From an uncultured Aquimarina sp. (GTDB lineage Bacteria; Bacteroidota; Bacteroidia; Flavobacteriales; Flavobacteriaceae), in contig NZ_CANLMP010000004.1 in the NCBI RefSeq assembly GCF_947492405.1, positions 310,001 through 374,000 on the forward strand: DNA of 64,000 bases, written 5' to 3'. The notes beneath the pieces were generated by a model that worked only from the letters and a program-made list of their open reading frames with translations, was not told the DNA's origin and did not search any database. Every line of letters begins with the position of its first letter. Positions within the stretch are counted from its first letter, which is position 1. Position numbers and translations under genes: made by a program. This document shows, in pieces, positions 26,184 through 35,400 of this stretch.

Positions 26184-28375
26184 TATGTCAGTTCTATTTT
26201 ATAAGGAATTACTAAAGTAACCATTGTTCCTTGCTTATCGTATTTCTTTCTATCCTCAACAGTAACCGAACCTTTCATTTTAAAATCTTTGGATAGCATT
26301 TTTAATCGTTCAGAAGTTATTGTTGTTGCCAATGATTTTTTATGTTTATTCTCCTTTTCTTGATTAGCATCAATACCAATCCCGTTATCCTTAATTACAC
26401 ATCTTAATTCTTTATTCGAATATGTAAGAAGTATATCAATCATCTTATCCTTTTTTTGATTTTTAAAACCGTGCTCTATAGCATTTTCAATAAATGGTTG
26501 AATTAACATTGGAGGGATTTTAAACAAAGAACTATCTATTACATCATCTACTGAAACAGTATACTCATAACTTTGTGCTGCTTCCATATTCTGAAGCTCT
26601 AAATAGTTTTCTACAGCAATTAATTCTTGAGTAAGAGATACTGTTTTGTCTCTAGAGTTTTCTAAAGTAATGCGTAATAACTTTGAAAATTTTGACAGAT
26701 AAGAAATAGATTTTTTTTCTTCTTTATTTAGAATCATGCCTTGTAATACCGAAAGGGAATTAAAAATAAAATGAGGTGTCATTTGTGAGCGTAACAGTTT
26801 TTGTTCTATTACAATATTTTGAGTTTTAGATTTTTCATTCCTTAACTTCAAAAAGAAAATTACTGCTCCTAAAACTATAGTAGTTGTCAAAAAGGCAATC
26901 ACACCAAGTAATAAATTACGCTGAGATTTTTCTAAATTCTGAGAAGTGGTTTTTACAGTTTTGGTTAGCTTTAATTCTCTTTTTTCTGCAGATTCTAGTT
27001 CATTTTTGTATTTGTGTTCATATTCTATTTGCGTAATTTTCTGAATGTTTTCTCCATTAAAAAGACTATCATTTAATCTTTTTAATTTTTCATTACTTAC
27101 AAAAGCTTTTTTATGATCTTTTAATTCATTATTTATTTTAGAAAGTAATTCATAAGCATCGCGTTCATGTATCAAAAACCTATATTTCTTTGATAATTGA
27201 GCACCTTTTTCGGCATTGGTCAATGCCAACTTGTATTTTTTCATGTAATAATAGGCAGTTGACATACCTATATAAGATCCAACCAAATCATTTTTTTTTT
27301 GATTTACGGCAGTAATTTTATTTGACTCTTGGAAACTAGCTAAAGCTTCTGGGTATTTTTTAATTCCCAAATACGAAAAACCTAAACCATTAAGGCTAAC
27401 AGCTAACTGTTCATTATCCTTAATTTCTCTACTAAGCTTAATTACTTCAGTAAAATAGGGGATAGCAGTAGTAAATTTTTCTTTATCAATATAAATCACA
27501 CCCATGTTATTTTTTATAGCATTAGTACTTTTTATATTACGATTAGTTTGCGGAATATCTATCGCTTGATTATAAAAGCTCAATGCTTTATCATACAATT
27601 GCTGTTGCCTATATACATTTCCGATGTTATTTAAAGATTGAAAAACACCTAGTGAATCTCCAGATTTTTTGGCAACTTCTAATGATTTATTATGATACTC
27701 TACCGCCAAAGGATAATTTCCGCGATTCTCATAGACCAAAGCCATGGTGTTTAAACAACTGAGTATACCATATTGATTTTTATCCTTGCTGAAGGAATTT
27801 AGTGCTTTTTCAAAATTGGTTAAAGCTTCTTGATCTTTTCCGGTATCAGCATAAATACTACCTATGTTATATAGATAATGAGGAACATTCTTTTTTATAC
27901 CAAGTTTCTTATCAATTTCTAAAGCTTTTTCATAATATTCAAGAGCGAGTTTCAGATTACCTCGATATTTATGTAACACTCCCATAGCGTTATAACAACC
28001 AGCTAATCCTTTTAAATCATTTATAGAAGTGTATAATTCTATCGCCTTCTTATAATTATTAATGGAAACTTCAAAATTAGTTTGTTCCATATAGGTAATA
28101 CCTTTCATATAAAAACTTCGGGCTTTTCCTTTTTTAGATTTTATCTCATCAGCAAGCTTCCCAGCTCTATCAGAATATTGTAACGATAGTGATGGATTAT
28201 TTCGGTAATTATAATATGCTAAATTATTCAGAATCCTTACTCGGATTGTATCTTTTTGAAGATGGTTTTTTAATTCGTTTTTCAAACTATCTATCTTTCT
28301 ATTCTGAGATAAAACAGTTGCACAAAAAGATAAGAAACATACTAAACAAATAATAGATTTATTCATTATTTTCAT
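26183..28375 (-). CDS. TPR-containing LytS-type sensor histidine kinase
   Basis: Protein of 730 residues: a signal peptide (IICLVCFLSFCATVLS), an exported TPR solenoid of about ten repeats (~25-430), a coiled-coil stretch, one transmembrane helix (LLLGVIAFLTTTIVLGAVIFFL, ~485-507), then a His_kinase/HATPase module with the phospho-acceptor segment LRSQMTPHFIFNSLS and the ATP-binding block IPPMLIQPFIENAIEHGF. It is the standard Bacteroidetes partner for a LytTR regulator; the stimulus of such TPR kinases is usually unknown. It heads a two-gene unit with the regulator. Confidence 0.85.
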   Translation of the reverse strand: MKIMNKSIICLVCFLSFCATVLSQNRKIDSLKNELKNHLQKDTIRVRILNNLAYYNYRNNPSLSLQYSDRAGKLADEIKSKKGKARSFYMKGITYMEQTNFEVSINNYKKAIELYTSINDLKGLAGCYNAMGVLHKYRGNLKLALEYYEKALEIDKKLGIKKNVPHYLYNIGSIYADTGKDQEALTNFEKALNSFSKDKNQYGILSCLNTMALVYENRGNYPLAVEYHNKSLEVAKKSGDSLGVFQSLNNIGNVYRQQQLYDKALSFYNQAIDIPQTNRNIKSTNAIKNNMGVIYIDKEKFTTAIPYFTEVIKLSREIKDNEQLAVSLNGLGFSYLGIKKYPEALASFQESNKITAVNQKKNDLVGSYIGMSTAYYYMKKYKLALTNAEKGAQLSKKYRFLIHERDAYELLSKINNELKDHKKAFVSNEKLKRLNDSLFNGENIQKITQIEYEHKYKNELESAEKRELKLTKTVKTTSQNLEKSQRNLLLGVIAFLTTTIVLGAVIFFLKLRNEKSKTQNIVIEQKLLRSQMTPHFIFNSLSVLQGMILNKEEKKSISYLSKFSKLLRITLENSRDKTVSLTQELIAVENYLELQNMEAAQSYEYTVSVDDVIDSSLFKIPPMLIQPFIENAIEHGFKNQKKDKMIDILLTYSNKELRCVIKDNGIGIDANQEKENKHKKSLATTITSERLKMLSKDFKMKGSVTVEDRKKYDKQGTMVTLVIPYKIELT

Positions 28376-28450
28376 AAAATAAAGAACGGTTATTAAAACT
28401 TTAAATCAAAAAAATAGAGGTCATTATACTAATTTTATTGAGTAAACTGG

Positions 28451-28465
28451 GTATTCTAAGAATAC
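28451..28465. promoter_or_regulatory. perfect 15-bp palindrome in the divergent intergenic region
   Basis: GTATTCT-A-AGAATAC is a perfect inverted repeat between the TPR kinase gene and the receiver gene. The 355-bp gap (28376-28730) otherwise holds only the LytTR-type repeats and AT-rich DNA. It could be an operator or a weak hairpin; chance cannot be ruled out. Confidence 0.35.
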
Positions 28466-28592
28466 TAATCCCTTTGTAAGTTTTAATCCTAAAAAGATCC
28501 TTTGCGATCGTGTTATGGTTTTTTCTAAGAGTTTTTTCTTTTAGCCCTATTCGAGTAATCTACATATTAAACTATGTAAAAAACTTTATTTC

Positions 28593-28662
28593 TAATCGTC
28601 TATACAAAACTACCATTCATCTACACTAAAAGTATCTTTCGACGAAAGATATAGTTGTATTG
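28593..28662 (+). promoter_or_regulatory. LytTR-type direct repeat and promoter of the H-NOX operon
   Basis: Two 10-bp repeats, TAATCGTCTA (28593-28602) and CATTCATCTA (28614-28623), start 21 bp apart, as expected for an AlgR/LytTR-type regulator binding two turns of DNA. The best -7-like elements are TATAGTTG (28650-28657) and TTGTATTG (28655-28662); the spacing is a little different from the other four sites, so this promoter is the weakest match. The ATG of the receiver gene is at 28731. Confidence 0.6.
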
Positions 28663-28730
28663 AATAATAAAAGAACATCTTTATATACTGGTATTGCTAT
28701 ATTTTAACTTAAATTAAAACACAAAAAACA

Positions 28731-29138
28731 ATGGGTCTAACTTTTTTATTAATTGAAGATGATGAAATTGAAAGATTAAAATTCACAAGAGTCTTGCAAA
28801 AAAACAATTATAATCATACCTTGATAGAAGCAGAAAATGGAGAAAAGGCATTAGAGGTTTTAGAAAATAACAAAGAACTTCCAGATCTAATTTTTTTAGA
28901 TCTTAATATGCCAAAAATGAATGGTTTAGAATTCTTAAAAATCCTAAAGTCAAACCATGCTCTAAGATATACCCCAGTAGTTATACTCAGTACCTCAAGT
29001 AATCATAATGATCTTAAAGAGACATATGAAGTTGGAATTGCTGGATATATAGTCAAACCATTAAAATATGAAGATTACGCCTATAAAATAAAATGTTTGA
29101 TCGAATATTGGAGTGTAAATGAACTTATAAAAAGATAA
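28731..29138 (+). CDS. CheY-like response regulator, first gene of the H-NOX operon
   Basis: Single receiver domain of 135 residues with no output domain. The acidic pair (Glu9/Asp10/Asp11), phospho-acceptor Asp57 in LIFLDLNMPKMNG, the Ser/Thr in VILSTSS and the switch Lys in YIVKPL are present. Proteins of this kind commonly shuttle phosphate or act by protein contact. It lies 20 bp upstream of the H-NOX gene and is the first gene of a five-gene operon; with the Hpt protein downstream it could receive phosphate in a branched relay. Confidence 0.9.
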   Translation: MGLTFLLIEDDEIERLKFTRVLQKNNYNHTLIEAENGEKALEVLENNKELPDLIFLDLNMPKMNGLEFLKILKSNHALRYTPVVILSTSSNHNDLKETYEVGIAGYIVKPLKYEDYAYKIKCLIEYWSVNELIKR

Positions 29139-29158
29139 TTAAAAACCCTACTTAGCAT

Positions 29159-29698
29159 ATGAAAGGTATCGTGTTTACAGAATTGTTAGAATTGGTTGAA
29201 GACAAATTTGGTTTGGAAGTCGTAGATAAAATTATTGAACAATCTGCACTAGCTTCAGGTGGTGTTTATACTTCTGTGGGGACCTATGATTTTTCAGAAA
29301 TGCTTAGTTTATTAACTCATTTAAGTGAGCATACCAGTATTAGTATTGATGATTTACTGCTGACCTACGCAGAGCATTTTTTTGGTGTACTAGTAGCTAG
29401 TTACCCAGGATTAATCAACAAATATGAAGATCCTATCGAATTACTTTCGTCTATCGAAAATCATATTCATGTAGAAGTACAAAAGATATATCCTGACGCT
29501 GAACTTCCGACCTTTGAAGTTTTAGAAAAAACACAAACAACTCTAATTATGATCTACAAATCCAGTAGAGCAATGTATAACTTTGGTTTGGGGTTAATGA
29601 ATAAAACCTTTGAACATTATAACAATACCGCAACGATTCTTCTTGAAAAAATAAAAGAAGACGGAACCGAAGTTAAATTTAGCATCACCAAACATTAA
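29159..29698 (+). CDS. hnoX: H-NOX heme nitric oxide/oxygen sensor
   Basis: Protein of 179 residues, the usual size of a stand-alone H-NOX. It opens MKGIVFTELLELVEDKFG as the family does. The proximal heme ligand is most likely His104 in NHIHVEVQK, aligned with the HLRLTK segment of other H-NOX proteins; the heme-propionate motif YxSxR is Tyr133-Ser135-Arg137 (IYKSSRAMYNFGLGL). H-NOX proteins bind NO, or NO and O2, and gate a partner kinase or cyclase. A cytosolic histidine kinase follows with a 1-bp overlap (TAATG), the expected partner. NO versus O2 selectivity cannot be judged here. Confidence 0.9.
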   Translation: MKGIVFTELLELVEDKFGLEVVDKIIEQSALASGGVYTSVGTYDFSEMLSLLTHLSEHTSISIDDLLLTYAEHFFGVLVASYPGLINKYEDPIELLSSIENHIHVEVQKIYPDAELPTFEVLEKTQTTLIMIYKSSRAMYNFGLGLMNKTFEHYNNTATILLEKIKEDGTEVKFSITKH

Positions 29699-31293
29699 TG
29701 AGTAATGAGTTAGAAATATTACAACGCGCCTTACAAAGAGAAAAAGCAGCAAGAAAACAGGCAGAACAAATTCTTGAGGGTAAGTCCAAGGAGCTATACC
29801 AAATCACTCAGGAGCTTAAGGACGCTAATGCAAAACTCGAAGATGGGCTCACCGAAAAAACCTCAGAACTACAAGGTGTTTTCGGAAATCTCGTTGATGC
29901 TTACGTACTCATGGATATCTCTGGAAATGTGATTAAAATGAATCACTCGGCCAAAGAATTATTTGGTTATGACATCAATCAAGAAAAATTAAATATTGTA
30001 AAATTAATCTATAAAGAGGATTATGAATATGCTATGACCTCTTTTCAAAAACTAGTAGCCGAAGGATCATTCTCAAATTATCAAGCAAGAGTATATACCA
30101 AACATAAAGGAGTTAGAACCGTACATATTAATGCAAGTTTAATCCTGAACAACAAAAAACAACCCATTGCGGCACAAGGCATTGTAAGAGATATCACCGA
30201 AGAATTAGAACAGAAACAAATCTTTGAAGAACAGAAAAAACAATTATCAGCTATAGTAGAAAACTCTTCTTTGGGAATTGCGCTTACTCAATTCGGAAAA
30301 ATTCTCCAAACTAATAAAGCCTTTCAAAGCTTACTAGGATACTCTAACGATGAACTCTTACAAAAAGAAGTAAAAAACATATCTCTAAAAGATGAATATC
30401 TAGAATCCGCTAGTAAAATGCAGCAAATGAATGATGGCGAGATTGATTATTTTTCTGTAAATAAACGGTATGTAAAAAAAGATGGATCCTGGTTTTGGGC
30501 TAAGACTAATGTCGCGGCAGTAAGAAATGAGGATGGAAGCATAAAATATCAGGTTGCTCTAATTGAAGATATCACTGAACAATTGGAGTTTGAAAAACAA
30601 AGAGATAAACTGGTTAAAAATCTAGAAAAGAGTAACAAAGAGCTAAATGATTATGCGCATGTTGTTTCGCATGATCTTAAATCCCCATTGCGTAGTATGA
30701 ATGCATTGTTAACTTGGTTGCAAGAAGATTATGCAGAGGTGTTAGATGCTAATGCTCATAATTCTCTAAATATGCTGCTTAAAAAAGTAGATAAGATGGA
30801 TCATTTGATTAGTGGTATTCTTAAATATTCTAGTATTGATAAAGTAAACCATCCTAAGCAAAATATTGCACTTCAAGATATTGTAACTGATATCATAGAT
30901 GTAATACATATTCCTAATCATATTACCATAAAAATCATAACAGAGTTACCTGTTGTGATTGGAGATAAATTTAGTTTACAACAGTTATTCCAAAATTTAC
31001 TAAATAATGCGGTAAAGTATAATGATAAAGAACAAGGCGTTATAACGGTTTCTTGTGAGCAAAAAGATGAGTTTTGGGAATTTGCGATAACCGATAATGG
31101 TGCTGGGATTTCAAAGAAATATCATGATAAGATTTTTCAGATTTTTCAAACTTTGGATGATAAAAATGAATCCACTGGAGTAGGATTATCTATAGTCAAA
31201 AAAATAGTGGATTTATATGATGGTAAAATTTGGCTCGTATCCGAAGAAGGAATTGGAACCACTTTTTATTTCACTTTAAAAAATAAGATATGA
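29698..31293 (+). CDS. H-NOX-associated PAS-PAS histidine kinase
   Basis: Protein of 531 residues with no membrane segment. An N-terminal coiled coil (~5-60) leads to two PAS domains (~60-170 and ~185-295), a HisKA domain with His325 in HVVSHDLKSPLRS, and a HATPase module with QQLFQNLLNNAVKYN, DNGAGIS, IFQIFQTL and GVGLSIVKKI. Gene order makes it the probable H-NOX partner kinase, by analogy with HnoK-type kinases inhibited by NO-bound H-NOX. Its stop overlaps the Hpt gene start (ATGA). Because it lacks a receiver, phosphate must pass to the separate receiver, Hpt or LytTR proteins. Confidence 0.9.
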   Translation: MSNELEILQRALQREKAARKQAEQILEGKSKELYQITQELKDANAKLEDGLTEKTSELQGVFGNLVDAYVLMDISGNVIKMNHSAKELFGYDINQEKLNIVKLIYKEDYEYAMTSFQKLVAEGSFSNYQARVYTKHKGVRTVHINASLILNNKKQPIAAQGIVRDITEELEQKQIFEEQKKQLSAIVENSSLGIALTQFGKILQTNKAFQSLLGYSNDELLQKEVKNISLKDEYLESASKMQQMNDGEIDYFSVNKRYVKKDGSWFWAKTNVAAVRNEDGSIKYQVALIEDITEQLEFEKQRDKLVKNLEKSNKELNDYAHVVSHDLKSPLRSMNALLTWLQEDYAEVLDANAHNSLNMLLKKVDKMDHLISGILKYSSIDKVNHPKQNIALQDIVTDIIDVIHIPNHITIKIITELPVVIGDKFSLQQLFQNLLNNAVKYNDKEQGVITVSCEQKDEFWEFAITDNGAGISKKYHDKIFQIFQTLDDKNESTGVGLSIVKKIVDLYDGKIWLVSEEGIGTTFYFTLKNKI

Positions 31294-31610
31294 CTGAAAC
31301 ACCAAATCTTATCTATATCAAAGAACTGGCAGCTGGATCCGATACTTTCGAGCAGAAACTAATCAGTATTGTAAAAAGAGAATTTCCAGAAGAACAAAAA
31401 GAGTTTCTTTCAAACTATAATACTAAAGCATTTGATAAAGCTGCAGAAAACGTACATAAATTGAAACATAAAATAGGAATGTTAGGGTTCGAAACCGGGT
31501 ATCAGGTTGCCATTGACTTTGAAGAAGGATTAAAGGAGAATAATCCCTCTTTATTTGCAGAATTTATGTTAATTTTAGATGCTATAGATAATTTTCTTAA
31601 GACAATTTAA
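31290..31610 (+). CDS. Hpt histidine phosphotransfer protein
   Basis: Protein of 106 residues, a single helical Hpt domain. The phospho-acceptor is probably His56 in ENVHKLKHKIGMLG, where Hpt domains typically have HxLKG. It lies between the kinase and the LytTR regulator and overlaps the kinase stop by 4 bp. In a relay it would pass phosphate between the CheY-like receiver and the LytTR regulator, which is inference. Stand-alone Hpt proteins next to a H-NOX kinase are unusual in Bacteroidetes to my knowledge. Confidence 0.85.
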   Translation: MTETPNLIYIKELAAGSDTFEQKLISIVKREFPEEQKEFLSNYNTKAFDKAAENVHKLKHKIGMLGFETGYQVAIDFEEGLKENNPSLFAEFMLILDAIDNFLKTI

Positions 31611-31625
31611 AAATAATCTACCTAT

Positions 31626-32342
31626 ATGAATTGTATAATTATAGATGATGAAGAAACTGCAAGAGCAATTATTCAACAACTTTGTTCACAGGTTGAAGAA
31701 CTTAATGTTATTGAGGAATTTCCTAATGCAATTCAGGCAATTAAATTTTTAAACAGCTCAACGGTAGATCTTATATTTTTAGATATTCATATGCCAGATT
31801 TTACAGGATTTGATTTTATTCAAACCTTAAAAAATCCACCTAAAATAATATTGACTACCTCTGATAAAAACTTTGCTTTAGAGGCGTTTGAGTATGATTG
31901 TATTGTTGATTACCTGGTAAAACCAATAACGCTACCCCGCTTTCTTAAGGCAATTCAAAAAGCAGAAAGCTCAACTAAGAACACTACTACAAAAACACCT
32001 AATGAATCTTCAAAAGTGGCTTCTTCTGAAGAAAATGACCTATATATCAATATTGACCGACGACTCATTAAAATAGATATCCCTACCATTAATATTATTG
32101 AGGCCAAAGGGGATTATATCCTTATCAAAACTGAAAATCAAAACTATACCGTTCATTCAACTCTTAAAAAGATTGAAGAGAAACTCCCTGATGATCTCTT
32201 TCTAAAAGTGCATCGTTCTTATGTAATTAATATCAAAAAAATCATTGATATCGAAGATAACAGTGTCCTTATCGAAAAAGATGTAATTCCTGTAAGTCGC
32301 TCTAATCGTCCAGAATTAATGAAACGTCTCAATTTATTATAA
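31626..32342 (+). CDS. LytTR-family response regulator, output of the H-NOX operon
   Basis: Protein of 238 residues with a receiver (Asp53 in LIFLDIHMPDFTGFDF; IDDEE pocket; switch Lys in YLVKPI) and a C-terminal LytTR domain (~130-238; VHRSYVINIKKI, VIPVSRSNRPELM). A Ser/Thr/Asn/Lys-rich linker joins them. As last gene of the H-NOX operon it is the natural transcriptional output. The direct repeats with 21-bp period found upstream of its own operon and of four other plus-strand units fit LytTR binding, so this protein is the leading candidate to bind them. The first box downstream begins 22 bp after its stop. Confidence 0.9.
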   Translation: MNCIIIDDEETARAIIQQLCSQVEELNVIEEFPNAIQAIKFLNSSTVDLIFLDIHMPDFTGFDFIQTLKNPPKIILTTSDKNFALEAFEYDCIVDYLVKPITLPRFLKAIQKAESSTKNTTTKTPNESSKVASSEENDLYINIDRRLIKIDIPTINIIEAKGDYILIKTENQNYTVHSTLKKIEEKLPDDLFLKVHRSYVINIKKIIDIEDNSVLIEKDVIPVSRSNRPELMKRLNLL

Positions 32343-32363
32343 TCCATATCTGACCTTAACTTC

Positions 32364-32432
32364 CATTCATCTATAGCAAACGTCCAATGACCGAATAACA
32401 ACCACTTTCATAGTACATATCAAGTAGTTTTG
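32364..32432 (+). promoter_or_regulatory. LytTR-type direct repeat and -7 element before the T9SS gene
   Basis: CATTCATCTA (32364-32373) and CAATGACCGA (32385-32394) start 21 bp apart; TAGTTTTG (32425-32432) is a perfect match to the Bacteroidetes -7 consensus TAnnTTTG and begins 31 bp after the last base of the second repeat. The ATG of the target gene is at 32463. Confidence 0.7.
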
Positions 32433-32462
32433 AGTATCTGAAACCCAAAATCTATTTGTATT

Positions 32463-35400
32463 ATGAAAAAAGTTACTTTCCTATTAGCACTTCTTATCAC
32501 AGCCTCTATAAATGCCCAACAACCTTTTGATTGTAATGAAGGTAATTTTTATCAAGTTATCTCTGGTGTAATGAAAGCATATGATCCTGTAACCGGATCT
32601 TACTCTGAGGCATTACACTCCTATTCTTCTTATAACGCTGGAGGATACAATGTTGTTGATAATTTTCTATATGCTATTAAAAAGAGTGATAAACATTTAC
32701 TTAGAATTGGAAAAGACAAAGTAGTTGATCTTGGAGCTTTAACACCAGATGGCACGACGGCTTTTGGAGGTGGTTACGCTGCGGATGTAGATCCAGAAGG
32801 GAGTCTTTGGGTTTTTCAAAACACCAACAAAAAAACATTTCATAAAATAATTAACCTGAATGAATACAATGGTTCATCCTCTCCTGTTTTTGAGACCATT
32901 GAAGTTGATGTAGCTTCTCCAAGTACTTGTGCGGATATTGCCTATGTAAATGGAGCTTTTTATGGAGGGAGTAGAGGGAAATTATATAAATGGGATCTTT
33001 CCTCTGGTACTCCTGTGTTTACAAGCAAGCCAGTAGCCAATTTACCAAGTAGTACTTTTGGAGCTGCGTATGCAGATGCTAATAATCGTTTGTATTTATC
33101 CGACAATAACGGTGGATTATATCTTATCAATGATTATGAAAGTGCTACACCAACGGCTACTTTACTTAACCTTACAGAAACCACCAATTCTAATGACGGT
33201 TTTAAATGTGCTAGCGGTATTTCTCCATTAGATAAAGATCAGGATGGTATACTTGACTCTATGGATGCAGATGTTGATGGAGATGGAATTATAAACACTG
33301 TAGAATGTAATGGTATAGATCCATATGGCGACGATGATGATGATGATTTGTTCAATTATCTTGATAATGACTTTAGTGGCAATGGTGATAATGTTGTACA
33401 AGATGCCTTTGATAGAGATGGAGATGGCATGCCTGATTTTCTAGATATTGACTCAGACAACGATGGAATTTATGATATTGTAGAAGCTGGGCAAGATGAC
33501 AAAGACACCAATAATGATGGAATATATAATGCGTTAGACACGAATTATGCAGATACTGATAATGATGGAATACCCGACGCTTTTGACATAGATCAAACCG
33601 GAAATATATTTATTCCGTTAGACACTGATAATGATACAATCTATGATTGCTATGATACAGATTCCGATAATGATGGTATTGTAGATATTATCGAAGGACA
33701 AAATAGCTATTCATATATTGAGTTGTCAAATACAGATGATGATAAAGATGGACTAGATGATGCTTTTGATACTGATTTTGGAGGTAACATAAACGGAACA
33801 GTAGATACTGATAATGATGGAATTTATGATCATTTGGATATTGATTCTGATAATAATGGGGTATTGGATACTACCGAAGCTTACGATAGTGATGGTGATG
33901 GAATTGCAGAAACAATTGCTTCAGGTAATGATTCGGATCAAGACGGATTAGATGATAACTTTGATTTAAGAAAAACTAGTTTTTCTCCCGAAAACGGAGG
34001 ACAAACACCTGCTAGTTTTCCCATTCCGGAAATATGTGACAGATACAACTATTTAGGCGAATTTTCTTCTGATGGCACTCCTTTCTATTTAGATCAAAGG
34101 GATATGGTGAGCCAAGAAACGATTACAATGATTAATGATGCGTTACCTGAAGGTTATCCAGTACCTGATTTTAATCCACACTATATTTCATCTGGTTACG
34201 ATACTGATGTTGTGTTAGAAGAAGAAGCTGATATTTGGATTACTTTTGTTGGAGAAGGCGCGGGATATAAAAATACTTTAGGGTTTTATACTTATGATAT
34301 CAATGATCCCAGCCCATCAGTACCAGTTCCGGAAGATATTACTATTATTTTCCCTAATGTATCCGCAGTAGGAAGCGGCGGTAGTCTTGAAATTGGAGAC
34401 AAGGTAAACATAGGGAGTTTTCCTCCTGATACAGGAATCGGATGGGTCTTATTAGCTAATGCTTGGTCAGATGGTTGTGTAGGGACAGGAAACTGGCAAT
34501 TACATTCTAATCCAGATTATAACCCTGAAAGCAACCCTTCATTACGTTATCATAATGTACTATTATCTGATCCAGACAATGAAAGAATTATACTAGGATT
34601 TGAGGATATTAGAAGAGATTATGCTTCTTGCGATCAAGATTTTAATGACGCATTGTTTTATATAACGGCAAGTCCTTATACTGCTATCAAAACAGACAAT
34701 TATGTTGGTATCGATACTGCAACAGATGTTACCTCAGCAAACGATGGTGGATTGGAAAGTAATGGTGATTTGGCAAGTTTAATCGCAAAACGAAATTTCA
34801 ACAGAACAAAAACAAATTCAATCTTCAACACTAAAAAATTACAACAACCTTTTCAACCCAAGAAGAAATCTTATAAATCAGCAAATAATGATGACTTAAG
34901 TGCTTATTTCCCGGAAACTGGATTATTAGGTAATGAAACCACCTATGTATCTAGTCCTGAAGATTTAATCGGAATAACAAATGCCGAAGCTGTTTTTTCA
35001 GTTGATTATTACCAGGCGGATAGCAGAGTAGCTGCAGGGTTGGCGACAATAACCAAAGGTAGTATTTATGATCATTCTAAAACGATTTGTGATCGACTCA
35101 ACAGCTCTAAACTATTAGATGTGAGAACCGTAATGATCAAAGGTCACACCATTATAAGCACTAAAATTCAGCGATCATCAGGAGAAATAGAATATGCACT
35201 GACGTTCTCTATCAAAGAAGAAGCATCAGAAAATGAAATCTATAGCTTATGGAATATCGCTGACTATCCTGAAGGTGATTATAAAAATTTCCAAGTTTGG
35301 GGTGGATCAGTATCTCAGGTAGCTAATATTGCAAATCACATTATAAACGAATTTGTTGCCGACAAACCATTACGCAGCCATGAAGTAATGGAGCGCGTTC

